From: Acholeplasmatales bacterium
GTDB taxonomy: Bacteria; Bacillota_I; Bacilli_A; Izemoplasmatales; Hujiaoplasmataceae
Assembly (NCBI GenBank): GCA_003477305.1
Contig: DMTN01000052.1
Span: 1-37,552 of the forward strand
Direction of reading: 5' to 3'
DNA length: 37,552 nt
Shown: positions 1 to 8,114 of the stretch, piece by piece
How the letters are laid out: each line of letters opens with the position of its first letter
How positions within the stretch are numbered: the first letter of the stretch is position 1
Position numbers and translations under genes: made by a program
The notes under the pieces: generated by a model
Told to the model about the DNA's origin: nothing
What the model saw: the letters and a program-made list of their open reading frames with translations, nothing else
The model's database searches: none

Positions 1-431
1 TACGTTTCCATCGTACCATTTACATTAATTTTATATAGTCGATATTTCTTCAAGTATGACCTTCCACATCGCTTGGTTGATTTCCATTGAAGATGAATAG
101 CGGTGAATATTTGCCAAAAACATGTTTGCGTCTATAAATAAGTGTCGTCTTACAAAACATATTTTGGCCCAAAATGTGTTACACGCCTACATTTAACAGC
201 ACATTTTCAAGCAATCGGGGTGTTTCAACGCATATGGAGACGGTCTCGTTGCTTTCGCTAAAGTCATTATATAGTCAAAACCACTGATAACAAACCGCAT
301 AATCCAATCAAGTTAAAAATATAAAAAACGGTATTGCTAATAGTGTCTTATCGCAATAACATCGATTGAATGTGTATTTGGAAGAACGCCTCATTAATGA
401 GAAATCAACTGTTTTTTAGGAAGAGAAAACC
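1..431. other. AT-rich left end without a confident gene
   Basis: This stretch is visibly richer in A+T than most of the window. It holds a near-perfect inverted repeat at 161-175 (ATTTTGG, one base, CCAAAAT) and a perfect 12-base palindrome CTCATTAATGAG at 390-401, about 30 bases before the start codon at 432. On the minus strand a frame is open from about 186 down to a TAA at 31-33; its only ATG-started part is 123-31 (30 codons). I do not recognise its product. It could be the tail of a decayed gene or chance. Confidence 0.4.
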
Positions 432-1979
432 ATGAGGAAAAACGAAATTCACAGTATTCGTACGAGATCCCTAGTATATTTGTCTATCGCATTCACTGCG
501 GTCGTGATCATTGTTTTTTTCTCTGTGAAATTATTGGCAGATCACGGGCTGACCGAATTGGAACATCAAAATGCTTCACTTCAAGTAGAAAGAGTAGACA
601 GCACTTTTACTTTTCTATTGAATTCGATGCAAAAAACGGCTCAAGATTGAGGAGTCTGGGACGATACCTATGACTACATTAACGGGACGAATCCCGCTTA
701 TCCCGAAAACAATCTGTTTCTGGATGCTTTTGAAAACCTCGACATCAATCTTGTCATCTTTTATGACTCCGAAGGGAACATAGTTCACTCTTCGGAATAC
801 CATTTTGATGAAGGAATCGAACGACCCGCTGACGCCGCTTTGCTTGCCGAGATCGCCAGTATCGGGATCGCTGATAATGACATAGCGGATTTTCATATTT
901 CCGGAATGATTTCGACTTCGGAAGGCGTATACGCGATTGTTTCTTCACCGATTTTGAGAAGCGATCATACCGGGGAAGCAATGGGCAATCTGGTATTCGG
1001 ACAGTTGTTGGGAGACGCTGAAATTGATTATCTCACTGAGGTTTCGGGAGTCGAGTTTTATTTTGCCGAAAACACATCGATGATTTCCGAATCACAGTTG
1101 ATCATCGAAGATACCAGTGACGGGCAACTGCTCGTTACCAGCGTTTTAACGGATTTGTCCAACAAACAGGATGTTGTCATCAAGTTGCTGATACCGGCGG
1201 ATGACGCAGCGGTGATTGATGCGACTTTAAATAATATGGTATGGACATTAGCCATGACCACCTTGGTATTACTCGGGCTAATCATGTTTATACTTAATAA
1301 GTATATCATTACGCGTTTAGTGAGACTCAGCGGCAATATTCAAAATTTGTCAAACAACAAGAACTTCAACGGCCGACTTCCGTCCGATCAAAACCGTGAT
1401 GAAATATCTTATATCTCAAATGAAATTAACATTTTGCTGACGGAGTTGCATGCTTCCGAACAAGAAATCAACAAGCTTGCATATATGGATTATTTAACGC
1501 AACAACCCAATCGGTTACAATTATTCAACTTGATGGACCAAGCGCTTCGAGAAGCAAAGTCAAAGGGAACAATGATTGCCGTGTTATTTATTGACCTTGA
1601 CTTTTTCAAAAATGTCAATGATCAATTTGGACATGCGATTGGCGATGAGTTTCTCATCGAAGTCACCAGGAGGATGCTTTCAGCCACAAGCATTTCCGAA
1701 ATTCTCGCCAGAACCGGCGGGGATGAATTCGTCATTTTATCAACGGATACGACAGAACTTAAGGTTTTGGCTTTATGTAAAGACATCATCAACGCAATGA
1801 AAGAAGAAGTTCATGTCAGAGAACATGGAATCAAGATTACCGTCAGTATCGGCGTTTCGCTTTACCCGAAAAACAGCATGGATCGGGATCAATTAATTAC
1901 GAATGCGGACAAGGCAATGTATAAAGCCAAGGCACTAGGGAAGAACACCTATTGGTTCTGGGAACAGGAAAACGAATAG
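432..1979 (+). pseudogene. CHASE4-HAMP-GGDEF diguanylate cyclase interrupted by in-frame UGA
   Basis: The frame from ATG 432 (preceded by AGGAAGAG) to the TAG at 1977-1979 is continuous for 516 codons except for one TGA at 648-650 (codon 73). The order is a TM helix (about residues 14-36), an extracytoplasmic CHASE4 sensor domain, a second TM helix (about 268-291), HAMP, and a GGDEF domain with intact GGDEF (ARTGGDEFVIL) and D-LDFFKNVND metal and substrate residues. The expected product makes cyclic di-GMP from two GTP in response to an external ligand. The TGA falls where CHASE4 domains have their conserved D-W-x-x-W-D-D-T-Y motif; here it reads D-stop-G-V-W-D-D-T-Y, so TGG to TGA is the simplest reading. 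No RxxD inhibitory site precedes GGDEF (SISE in its place). Codon use is more AT-rich than in neighbours. Options are a recent nonsense mutation, an assembly or read error, or readthrough. A restart downstream would lose TM1. Confidence 0.85.
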
Positions 1980-2053
1980 CGTCGCAAAAGCCCCCGGCCC
2001 CCAAGGAAAAGGTGAAGGAAAAACGGTAACGAGTCAAAATTCATAAAAAACGA

Positions 2054-2094
2054 GGCCATCAACCGTCCGAATCGACATGTTGATGGCCTTTTTT
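2054..2094. terminator. Bidirectional intrinsic terminator between GGDEF gene and catalase
   Basis: A perfect 10-bp stem GGCCATCAAC (2054-2063) / GTTGATGGCC (2079-2088) is followed by six T and preceded by six A (2045-2050). It can therefore stop transcription from both convergent genes. Confidence 0.9.
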
Positions 2095-2124
2095 CGATGC
2101 AAAAATTGATCGGGTTCTTTCGTA

Positions 2125-3639
2125 TTATTTCGAACTCGCAAGCGTCGCTTGAACCAACCCGGCATGATTCAGTTTGGATAATGCCTTGACCTTGTTCAAA
2201 CTCAATCCGGCCGCTTTCGTAAAACGTTCGCCATATCCGCGATCCGCCAGATAGCAGTGGGCGGCGTGACGGTACTTGATGTTTTCCGTGACGGATGCCA
2301 TATCAGCGACGGTGTTTTCGATCAGTACCTGTTTTTGGGCTTCGGCCATCAAGCGCCACAAAGCGCCGCCGGCCCGGAAACAGTCGTCGGTCGGATCGTC
2401 TTTCGGATCGTAGCGGTACATCGCGCCGTCGAGATCCAAGGGGGGTTCCATCACGTCCGGCTGGGCGGTCCAGACGCCATCGCTGTTCGGCGCATAGGCC
2501 GGTGCGGCGCCGTAGTTGCCGTCGACGCGCATCGCGCCGTCGCGATGGTAGTCGCTGACCTCGACCTTGGCGCGATTGACGGGGATCAGGTTGTAGTTGA
2601 CGCCGAGACGATACCGCTGCGCATCGCCGTAGGAAAACAACCGGCCCTGCAGGAAGCGGTCCGGACTGAAACCGATCCCGGGAACGACGTGCGCCGGGGT
2701 AAACGCGGCCTGTTCCACCTCGGCGAAGTAATTTTCCGGATTACGGTTCAGTTCCAGGACGCCGACCTCGATCAGCGGATACTCGGAGTGACGCCAGATC
2801 TTCGTGATGTCAAACGGATTCTCGTGATGCTTTTTTGCCTGTTCCTCGGTCATGATCTGCACCGACATGGTCCACTTGGGGAAGTCTTTTCGTTCGATGG
2901 CATCGTAAAGATCCCGGCCCATGTATTCGCGGTCCATCCCGTTGATCTTGGCCGCTTCCTCATTGGTGAAATTCTTGATTCCCTGTTGGGTCCGGAAATG
3001 GAATTTGCACCAACAACGCTCATTCTTGACATTGTAGAACGAGAACGTGTGTTCGCCGAACAGGTGCATGGTGCGGAAGGAGGCGGGAATGCCTCGGTCG
3101 CTCATGACAATCGTGACTTGATGAAAGCACTCGGGCAAGATGGTCCAGAAATCCCAATTGTTTTGAGCGGAACGGCGGCCGGTATGGGGGTCGCGCTTGA
3201 CGGCGCGGTTCAAATCCGCAAAGTGGTGGACATCGCGGATGAAGAAGGTCGGCGTGTTGTTCCCGACCAGATCCCAGTTGCCTTCCTCGGTATAAAACTT
3301 GATGGCGACGCCGCGGATGTCGCGCTCACAATCGGCCGCCCCACGTTCGCCGGCAACGGTCGAAAAACGCACAAACAACTCGGTGACGGCTCCGGGTTGA
3401 AGGACTTTCGCCTTGGTGAAACGGGAGATGTCATGAGTGATGGTGAGGGTTCCATACGCGCCCCAGCCTTTGGCGTGCATCCGGCGTTCGGGGATGACCT
3501 CACGGTTGAAGTGAGCCATTTTTTCCATCAGCCAGACATCTTGCATGACGACGGGGCCACGGGGGCCGGCGGTGATGGCGTTGTCATTGTCGGCGACCGG
3601 AGCGCCGACTTCGTTTGTAAGCTTTTTAAATTCGTTCAT
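2125..3639 (-). CDS. katA: Heme catalase (monofunctional)
   Basis: This 504-residue protein has the length of a small-subunit monofunctional heme catalase, which converts two H2O2 to water and O2 in the cytoplasm. Visible residues are the distal His55 in IPERRMHAKGWGAYG, the distal Asn in DLVGNNTP (127/128), and the proximal heme ligand Tyr337 in RLFSYGDAQRYRLG. The start ATG at 3639 has a good AGGAG site just upstream. It lies 55 bases after a membrane-protein gene on the same strand, so the two may be co-transcribed. An inverted repeat at 3656-3673 sits in its leader. No inactivating change is seen. Catalase is unusual among Mollicutes-like bacteria and points to an oxygen-exposed life. The family is certain; the symbol follows common use. 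Confidence 0.97.
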   Translation of the reverse strand: MNEFKKLTNEVGAPVADNDNAITAGPRGPVVMQDVWLMEKMAHFNREVIPERRMHAKGWGAYGTLTITHDISRFTKAKVLQPGAVTELFVRFSTVAGERGAADCERDIRGVAIKFYTEEGNWDLVGNNTPTFFIRDVHHFADLNRAVKRDPHTGRRSAQNNWDFWTILPECFHQVTIVMSDRGIPASFRTMHLFGEHTFSFYNVKNERCWCKFHFRTQQGIKNFTNEEAAKINGMDREYMGRDLYDAIERKDFPKWTMSVQIMTEEQAKKHHENPFDITKIWRHSEYPLIEVGVLELNRNPENYFAEVEQAAFTPAHVVPGIGFSPDRFLQGRLFSYGDAQRYRLGVNYNLIPVNRAKVEVSDYHRDGAMRVDGNYGAAPAYAPNSDGVWTAQPDVMEPPLDLDGAMYRYDPKDDPTDDCFRAGGALWRLMAEAQKQVLIENTVADMASVTENIKYRHAAHCYLADRGYGERFTKAAGLSLNKVKALSKLNHAGLVQATLASSK

Positions 3640-3655
3640 GATGGTTCTCCTCTCA

Positions 3656-3673
3656 TTTTATATATCTATAAAA
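3656..3673. promoter_or_regulatory. katA: Inverted repeat upstream of catalase, possible operator
   Basis: Arms TTTTATA (3656-3662) and TATAAAA (3667-3673) are perfect complements around a 4-base spacer, only 17 bases before the catalase start codon. Size and AT-richness are reminiscent of Fur/PerR-class operators, but the 7-4-7 spacing is not the PerR 7-1-7 consensus. It could also simply be the -10 region. Confidence 0.3.
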
Positions 3674-3694
3674 ATTACGGAAACAGTCCCATTT

Positions 3695-4345
3695 CTACAA
3701 AGCCAGACAAATCACCAACATCCAAAGGTAGCACATCGTCTTCGGCAGCATCAACATGCCGATTTTCGGGTTCTTGTTCGCCCACAGGACGACAGGAAGA
3801 TAGAACGCGAAACTCAGGAAGATGGGAATCCACATCCGACCCGCTGCGGGGTTGAGTGCGCGGAACCGGAAGAAAAGTCCGCCGACGACGAGGCCCAGCA
3901 GGAAGAACGGGATGTTGCGTCCGATCGTCCAGTCGACCGGGGGGAACCGATCCTTCCACCGATTTTGAGGGAGCATGCAGAGGAAGATCCGGATCGCCGC
4001 GAGACCGTAGACAAGAGTCGACCAGAAAATGATGGCGGCAGGAGCGAAAAGCGAAACCCCGACATGCCAAAGAAGTACGTAGAACAAGGTCATCGTGATC
4101 GAAGTGATCTGTTTACCGCGTCCCAGGATCGGGCGCAGTTGCTCTTCCCTGCCGGTCAGGATCAGTTTGATGCGCGGAATCAGGTGAAAAGCGTCTCCCC
4201 CCGCCAACACCAACGCCATGATCCCGGCAAGCGCCCGAACGCCATGGTTCGAAGCACGCAAAAGCAGAATGATGCCGATCGTCAAAGCGGAAACCAGATA
4301 GAGACCGTCAAATACGGCTTCGACGGTGCCGAATACGCGCTTCAT
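3695..4345 (-). CDS. Polytopic membrane protein, unknown family
   Basis: This 216-residue protein begins at ATG 4345, chosen because GAAAGGGG lies about 10 bases upstream; the frame extends further to 4417 without a comparable site. It is mostly hydrophobic with about six or seven predicted TM helices separated by short Arg/Lys-rich loops, among them GREEQLRPILGRGKQ and LPQNRWKDRFPP. No catalytic motif is recognisable. The catalase gene follows 55 bases downstream on the same strand, which suggests shared transcription but does not show a shared function. I do not recognise the family. Confidence 0.8.
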   Translation of the reverse strand: MKRVFGTVEAVFDGLYLVSALTIGIILLLRASNHGVRALAGIMALVLAGGDAFHLIPRIKLILTGREEQLRPILGRGKQITSITMTLFYVLLWHVGVSLFAPAAIIFWSTLVYGLAAIRIFLCMLPQNRWKDRFPPVDWTIGRNIPFFLLGLVVGGLFFRFRALNPAAGRMWIPIFLSFAFYLPVVLWANKNPKIGMLMLPKTMCYLWMLVICLAL

Positions 4346-4503
4346 GCCATTTTGCCCCTTTCTACTTTCATTGGTTCTGATGGGCGATCGCAACGATATG
4401 ATATGAAAACAATACATTGATCACTCGGTACATATAAGATAAATCAATAATCACATAAATACACTAGGATTTCAATAACCCATTGAAGAATCAGTTCGTC
4501 TTT

Positions 4504-4532
4504 TTGATTTATTGGGCAGCATATGGTATCAT
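4504..4532 (+). promoter_or_regulatory. Promoter for the DUF1801-like gene
   Basis: TTGATT (4504-4509), a 17-base spacer, and TATCAT (4527-4532) preceded by TGG form an extended -10 promoter. Transcription would start near 4539, leaving a leader of about 125 bases before the gene at 4664. Confidence 0.6.
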
Positions 4533-4663
4533 TTCAATGAAACTTGCGTTTTGTCTTTACCAAGGGATGATGCTTGTCCGTGATCGAACCCGTTGTGACA
4601 AAAAAGCACGCCGCGGGCACCACGCCGTGGCGATATCCGCATCACTTTCCCGGAAAGGATCAC

Positions 4664-5038
4664 ATGATGGAAAAACCGACGACTCTTTCTGCGTTTGCCG
4701 AAACATTGTCCGAACAAGGCAAAGCGTATTTTGCCGAACTCCAGGCGCTGCTTCACGAAGCGGACCCGGATGTTTGCGGAACGCTGTTCGTGCATCAGCC
4801 GTATTACTATTCGCCCCGCTACGAAACCGTGAAATTTCACCAGCGGCCATCGGTCATGCTGACGTTCTTCAAGGATCATGTGAACGTCTTCGCGCCGGGC
4901 AACATCAAATACGAACCATTATTGTCGGACTATCGGTTCACCGCGAAACACACCATGCAGATCGATTTTGATCAACCTCTTCACAAGGAACTTCTGGTTT
5001 CTCTTTTCAAAGACTCCCTGCATCCCAAGGCGGCTTAA
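4664..5038 (+). CDS. DUF1801-like (YdhG-type fold) protein
   Basis: This 124-residue soluble protein probably starts at the ATG-ATG pair at 4664/4667, placed just after GGAAAGGAT; a TTG-started extension to 4574 lacks such a site. The segment from VKFHQRPSVMLTFFKDHVNVFAPGN to the C-terminal DFDQPLHKELLVSLFKDSL resembles the DUF1801/YdhG fold, in which small proteins such as Bacillus Fra bind iron, but the match is weaker than that of the Fra-like gene at 7240. The gene has its own promoter and a strong terminator and so is likely monocistronic. The role is not known. Confidence 0.75.
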   Translation: MMEKPTTLSAFAETLSEQGKAYFAELQALLHEADPDVCGTLFVHQPYYYSPRYETVKFHQRPSVMLTFFKDHVNVFAPGNIKYEPLLSDYRFTAKHTMQIDFDQPLHKELLVSLFKDSLHPKAA

Positions 5039-5120
5039 CCCCATTCCCCGTTCATCTCTCCAAGCATGTCCTTTGATGCCGGCGGCGTTCGCTTTGTGAG
5101 AACGGCTGGACCGACCAGTA

Positions 5121-5169
5121 AAAAAACCGCAGACGGTCTCTCTTGCGAAAAGAGCCGCCTGCGGTTTTT
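5121..5169. terminator. Bidirectional terminator
   Basis: A long stem pairs AAAACCGCAGACGG (from 5123) with CCGCCTGCGGTTTT (to about 5168), with one A-C mismatch and a CTCT/AGAG extension. It is flanked by A-run and T-run. It separates the convergent DUF1801-like and GNAT genes. Confidence 0.85.
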
Positions 5170-5222
5170 GCGTGAACGTCACGAACGGACCTTGATGCCT
5201 TTCGCGTCCCTCGCTTCGATGA

Positions 5223-5990
5223 TTACAAAACGTGATACATGAACCAGTCCTTCGCTACTTCATAGCCCAGTTTCTTCGCGATGTGGGCGGAGATGTCGTT
5301 CGCCGCGTCCCAGACCGGCACGTATCCCCGTTTCAAGGATTCTTCGATGAAATGCGTGCAAAGCGTCGTCCCGATCCCGTGCAGACGGTGCTTTGCATCG
5401 GAGTCGTATTCGACCCTGACATAGAGTTCGACCTCCGTCCCGACGATCGGGTAATTCGTCAGACAGAAACCCAGACACGCGCCCCCTCCGTCGACCAACG
5501 CGAATCCGAACCCACATGTCATAAAGTCGCTCACGGTGAAGAACCGGGAGACGACGTCGTCCTCGATCATCCCATCCGCCAGATGTTTCGGTTCGATCGG
5601 CACGATGGAGAGTCCGGCGGGAAGACTGTTCCGTTGTGACAGCACGCGATCGATTGCCAGGGCGTCGGAACGGAAGAGAACGCGCGGATGAGTCACGACG
5701 CTCTCTTTGAAATGATCTTCGATCGGTTGTCTCCACGCATTCGAGGATGCGACGATCCAGGAATTGGCATGAAACAGCGCGAACACGTCGGAAGCATCGG
5801 TTTCCTCCGGTTCGCCCAGGAGAAAATAAGCCGGGTATGATTGGAGCACGACGCAATGCGGGTGATCGACCGCATCGACGAAGATCCGCGGCGCCAGGTC
5901 CCGGATCGCGTACTTCAGGAAATTTTGGAACACGTCATAGGAATCGAACATCCGATAATAGGATGAAAAACGTTCTTTGATCTCGATCAT
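5223..5990 (-). CDS. GNAT-family N-acetyltransferase
   Basis: This 255-residue protein has a GNAT fold in its C-terminal half. The acetyl-CoA pyrophosphate loop region is HRLHGIGTTLCTHFIEESLK, followed by VPVWDAANDISAHIAKKLGY, typical of GNAT strands 5-6 where a substituent is scanned near the second CoA contact. The N-terminal half (about 1-125) is a less conserved extra domain as in PF12746-type GNAT proteins. It would transfer an acetyl group to an unknown amine. Its ATG at 5990 overlaps the stop codon of the upstream gene (ATGA, 5987-5990), so translation is coupled to that putative regulator. The substrate cannot be told from sequence. Confidence 0.85.
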   Translation of the reverse strand: MIEIKERFSSYYRMFDSYDVFQNFLKYAIRDLAPRIFVDAVDHPHCVVLQSYPAYFLLGEPEETDASDVFALFHANSWIVASSNAWRQPIEDHFKESVVTHPRVLFRSDALAIDRVLSQRNSLPAGLSIVPIEPKHLADGMIEDDVVSRFFTVSDFMTCGFGFALVDGGGACLGFCLTNYPIVGTEVELYVRVEYDSDAKHRLHGIGTTLCTHFIEESLKRGYVPVWDAANDISAHIAKKLGYEVAKDWFMYHVL

Positions 5991-6517
5991 TGTTTGACCT
6001 CTTTGTGATACTTGTGGATGTAGTCGAGGAACTGATAATCGTTTTCCGCACCCACCTTGGAAATGATGATCTCGAAAATCGTGTAGAGATACCCTTTCGA
6101 GAGATGGGAATACTCCACGAGAATGCGAAAATCCTCAAGGAACTCGTCGAGCGAGCGCACGTCGCGCTTGACGTCGGTTTTCCGAAGCAGTTCCGGGGTG
6201 CTCGTGACGACATAGGTCTTCTTGCGGATCGCGGCGACGTCGAGGAACTTCCCACGGATGTAGTCGATGAGTTTCGGATCGGCTTCGGCCAATTTGCGAT
6301 GGATTTCGCGGATGTCGAGATTCTCCGTATAAAACTCCTCATACCCCTGGAAGAAGATGACGAGTTTTTCCTTGACCTTGCTGGGCAACTGGTCGATCGT
6401 GAAATTCTTGTAATTGTAGAGTGTCCGCTTGTCGATGAAGAGAAAGTCGGCCAGGTCGTCGGTTTGGATGGATAACCGATCCTGCAGAAAGTTGAGAAAC
6501 TTGATGTCTTCCGTCAT
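5987..6517 (-). CDS. Putative HTH regulator coupled to GNAT gene
   Basis: This 176-residue protein starts at ATG 6517 after GAGGTGATCACC; the frame runs on to 6565 without a site. Residues about 15-40 (SIQTDDLADFLFIDKRTLYNY) read like a helix-turn-helix: the pattern of a positioned helix, turn and a recognition helix with KRTLYNYK. The rest is charged and helical with no known domain I can name. It is followed by a GNAT gene with a 4-base ATGA overlap. A palindrome overlapping the -35 element of its promoter would suit autoregulation. The regulator call is inference; the family is not recognised. Confidence 0.7.
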   Translation of the reverse strand: MTEDIKFLNFLQDRLSIQTDDLADFLFIDKRTLYNYKNFTIDQLPSKVKEKLVIFFQGYEEFYTENLDIREIHRKLAEADPKLIDYIRGKFLDVAAIRKKTYVVTSTPELLRKTDVKRDVRSLDEFLEDFRILVEYSHLSKGYLYTIFEIIISKVGAENDYQFLDYIHKYHKEVKQ

Positions 6518-6536
6518 GGTGATCACCTCATCGACC

Positions 6537-6570
6537 ATTCTAACACACAAAATATGATTACGCAATCATA
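6537..6570 (-). promoter_or_regulatory. Promoter with overlapping palindrome (candidate operator)
   Basis: Read on the minus strand, TTGCGT (6565-6560) is separated by 17 bases from TAGAAT (6542-6537), giving a short leader before ATG 6517. The inverted repeat TATGATT (6553-6559) / AATCATA (6564-6570) covers the -35 hexamer. Confidence 0.5.
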
Positions 6571-6720
6571 AAATATGACATTTTTCCTCTTGAAACGTCC
6601 CATCTTGCGAATCCCATCATGGCATCTTCGCAGTCGAAAGAAAAGCGATCGATTGCGGGCGCCGAGTTGTCCGAATCACGATATTCTGATTCCCGTATGG
6701 CAAAAATGCCGGTATCCCTT

Positions 6721-6726
6721 TATAAT
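6721..6726 (+). promoter_or_regulatory. -10 element before the 6829 gene series
   Basis: A perfect TATAAT lies about 100 bases upstream of the 6829 gene; a clear -35 is not visible (TGGCAA at 6698-6703 is the best candidate at 17 bases). The 6566-6828 interval holds no other gene that I can support. Confidence 0.4.
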
Positions 6727-6828
6727 ACTTGTAGACGTGTTCCGTTCTTGTTTCGAGAAGGCAAGACGGTCCGTCAGGGCGGAATGTCGATTCAAACGAT
6801 CCAACCGACGGCGGGAGAGGCACAGACG

Positions 6829-7215
6829 ATGAAGGATGACACAAATCACGAATGGACGGTCGCAATCGAAGCGATCGCATCTGCCATCCGCCGCTCCGAA
6901 ACAGCGCTCGCGAAGTTCTTGCCGGGGACGTCGCAGCACACCCTGCTGACCCGGCGCATCCAGGCGCTCGGCACCGCCGGCAGTATGATTTCGATCGAAG
7001 CGGGTGACTCCCGTCCGGTCCGTCGATCGGACGATGATCTGCGGAATGCGGCCGCACCCTTGACTTCGCTTCTCCACAAGTCCGAGCAGGCGCGGACGAA
7101 ACTCGCGGCAGGCACCTGGCAGGCTGCCATGCTCGACCGACAGATCGCGGCCATCCGGACCGTGCTTCCCTTATTGACGAAGGCATTGGATCAAAGGAAC
7201 GGCGGATCGGGATGA
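6829..7215 (+). CDS. Small protein with an internal duplication, unknown
   Basis: The ATG at 6829 is chosen because GGGAGAGG lies 8 bases upstream, giving 128 residues; longer versions starting at 6619 or 6784 lack a well-spaced site. The protein consists of two related helical repeats 62 residues apart: residues 23-49 and 85-111 share S-E-x-A-x-x-K-x-x-x-G-T-x-Q-x-x-x-L-x-R-x-I-x-A-x-x-T (12 identities in 27). There is no signal peptide or TM segment and no Cys. It starts a same-strand series with fra, a thioesterase and others at gaps of 24-40 bases. I do not recognise the family. Confidence 0.65.
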   Translation: MKDDTNHEWTVAIEAIASAIRRSETALAKFLPGTSQHTLLTRRIQALGTAGSMISIEAGDSRPVRRSDDDLRNAAAPLTSLLHKSEQARTKLAAGTWQAAMLDRQIAAIRTVLPLLTKALDQRNGGSG

Positions 7216-7239
7216 ACCCGACCGCGGAAAGGTGACTTC

Positions 7240-7608
7240 ATGGAAACATTCGATGTTTTTCTGAATCAAATCGAACATCCGCAGCACCGTGCCAAACTGA
7301 CGGAAGTGCTCGCCCGGATCGGCGAGCGGTTTCCGATGCTACAGCGTCGGATCGCCTGGAATCAACCCATGTTCACCGACCACGGCACGTTCATCATCGC
7401 CTTCAGCGTGTCCAAGAACCATTTCGCCGTCGCGCCGGAAAAAGCGGGGATGATCCACTTTCACGATGCGATCGCCAAGACGGGGTACGAACAGAGCATG
7501 ATGCTCTTCCGGATCCGGTGGGATGATCCCGTCGATGAAGCGCTGCTCGATGAGATCATCCGATATAACATGCTCGAGAAGGCGGAATGCAAGACGTTCT
7601 GGAGATAG
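7240..7608 (+). CDS. fra: Frataxin-like intracellular iron chaperone (Fra/YdhG)
   Basis: This 122-residue DUF1801 protein is recognisably like Bacillus subtilis Fra (YdhG): it has the stretches RIAWNQPMFTDHGTFIIAFS, VSKNHFAVAPEKAGM and a C-terminal KAECKTFWR, and the usual length of the family. In B. subtilis this protein carries Fe(II) for Fe-S cluster and heme assembly in the cytoplasm; the same role is inferred here. GGAAAGGTG precedes the ATG at 7240. It is the second gene of a closely spaced plus-strand series. Presence next to heme- and Fe-S-using genes in the window fits the role. Confidence 0.9.
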   Translation: METFDVFLNQIEHPQHRAKLTEVLARIGERFPMLQRRIAWNQPMFTDHGTFIIAFSVSKNHFAVAPEKAGMIHFHDAIAKTGYEQSMMLFRIRWDDPVDEALLDEIIRYNMLEKAECKTFWR

Positions 7609-7647
7609 CCCCGCAAGAAAAAATCGACTTCAAGGAGAAACGAAACG

Positions 7648-8082
7648 ATGGAAACCGATGATTCCAAAAACATGACGTTGACCGACTTTCCGCTTCATTC
7701 CTACGACAAGGTCCGTTATGCGGACACCGATCGCCAAGGCCATGTGAACAACGCGGTCTTCAGCCAATGTTTCGAGACCGGCCGGGTCGAACTGCTTTAC
7801 GATCCCGCCCGCCCGCTATACGATGTCGGCTGTACGTTCGTCATCGCCTCTTCGAAGGTTGACTATCGGAAGGAGATCGTCTGGCCGGGAACCGTCGTGA
7901 TCGGCACCGCGGTCACCCGCATCGGTACGAGTTCGATCACGTTCTCGCAAGGTCTCTTTCAGAACGATGCGATGGTGGCGAGCGGCGAGACGGTCATCGT
8001 CCATGTCGATCCGCAAACGTCCCGTTCCCGCCCATTGTCAGCCGAAACCAAATTAACGCTCGCGAACCACTTGCGTCCGTAG
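7648..8082 (+). CDS. Acyl-CoA thioesterase, 4HBT/YbgC-like hot-dog fold
   Basis: This 144-residue protein has the hot-dog thioesterase signature VRYADTDRQGHVNNAVFSQCFETGR (shown here as Y24 to R46); the second Asp of ADTD, Asp28, corresponds to the catalytic Asp of YbgC-type enzymes, and GHVNN begins the long central helix. Such enzymes hydrolyse acyl-CoA or acyl-ACP thioesters; chain specificity cannot be predicted. AAGGAG precedes ATG 7648 by about 7 bases. It sits 39 bases after fra in the same direction. Confidence 0.88.
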   Translation: METDDSKNMTLTDFPLHSYDKVRYADTDRQGHVNNAVFSQCFETGRVELLYDPARPLYDVGCTFVIASSKVDYRKEIVWPGTVVIGTAVTRIGTSSITFSQGLFQNDAMVASGETVIVHVDPQTSRSRPLSAETKLTLANHLRP

Positions 8083-8114
8083 CGATTGCGATATCGCTTG
8101 AAGGAGAATCCAAC

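Noticed and set aside
648..650. UGA as selenocysteine or as Trp under genetic code 4
   Set aside because: The replaced residue is Trp in the family, not Cys, and no SECIS-like structure was evident. Many other genes end in UGA and use UGG for Trp, so the whole genome does not read UGA as Trp.
2257..3855. 532-residue plus-strand ORF over the catalase gene
   Set aside because: It is the antisense of a certain catalase with all active-site residues; its protein has no known pattern. High GC and codon bias create such frames.
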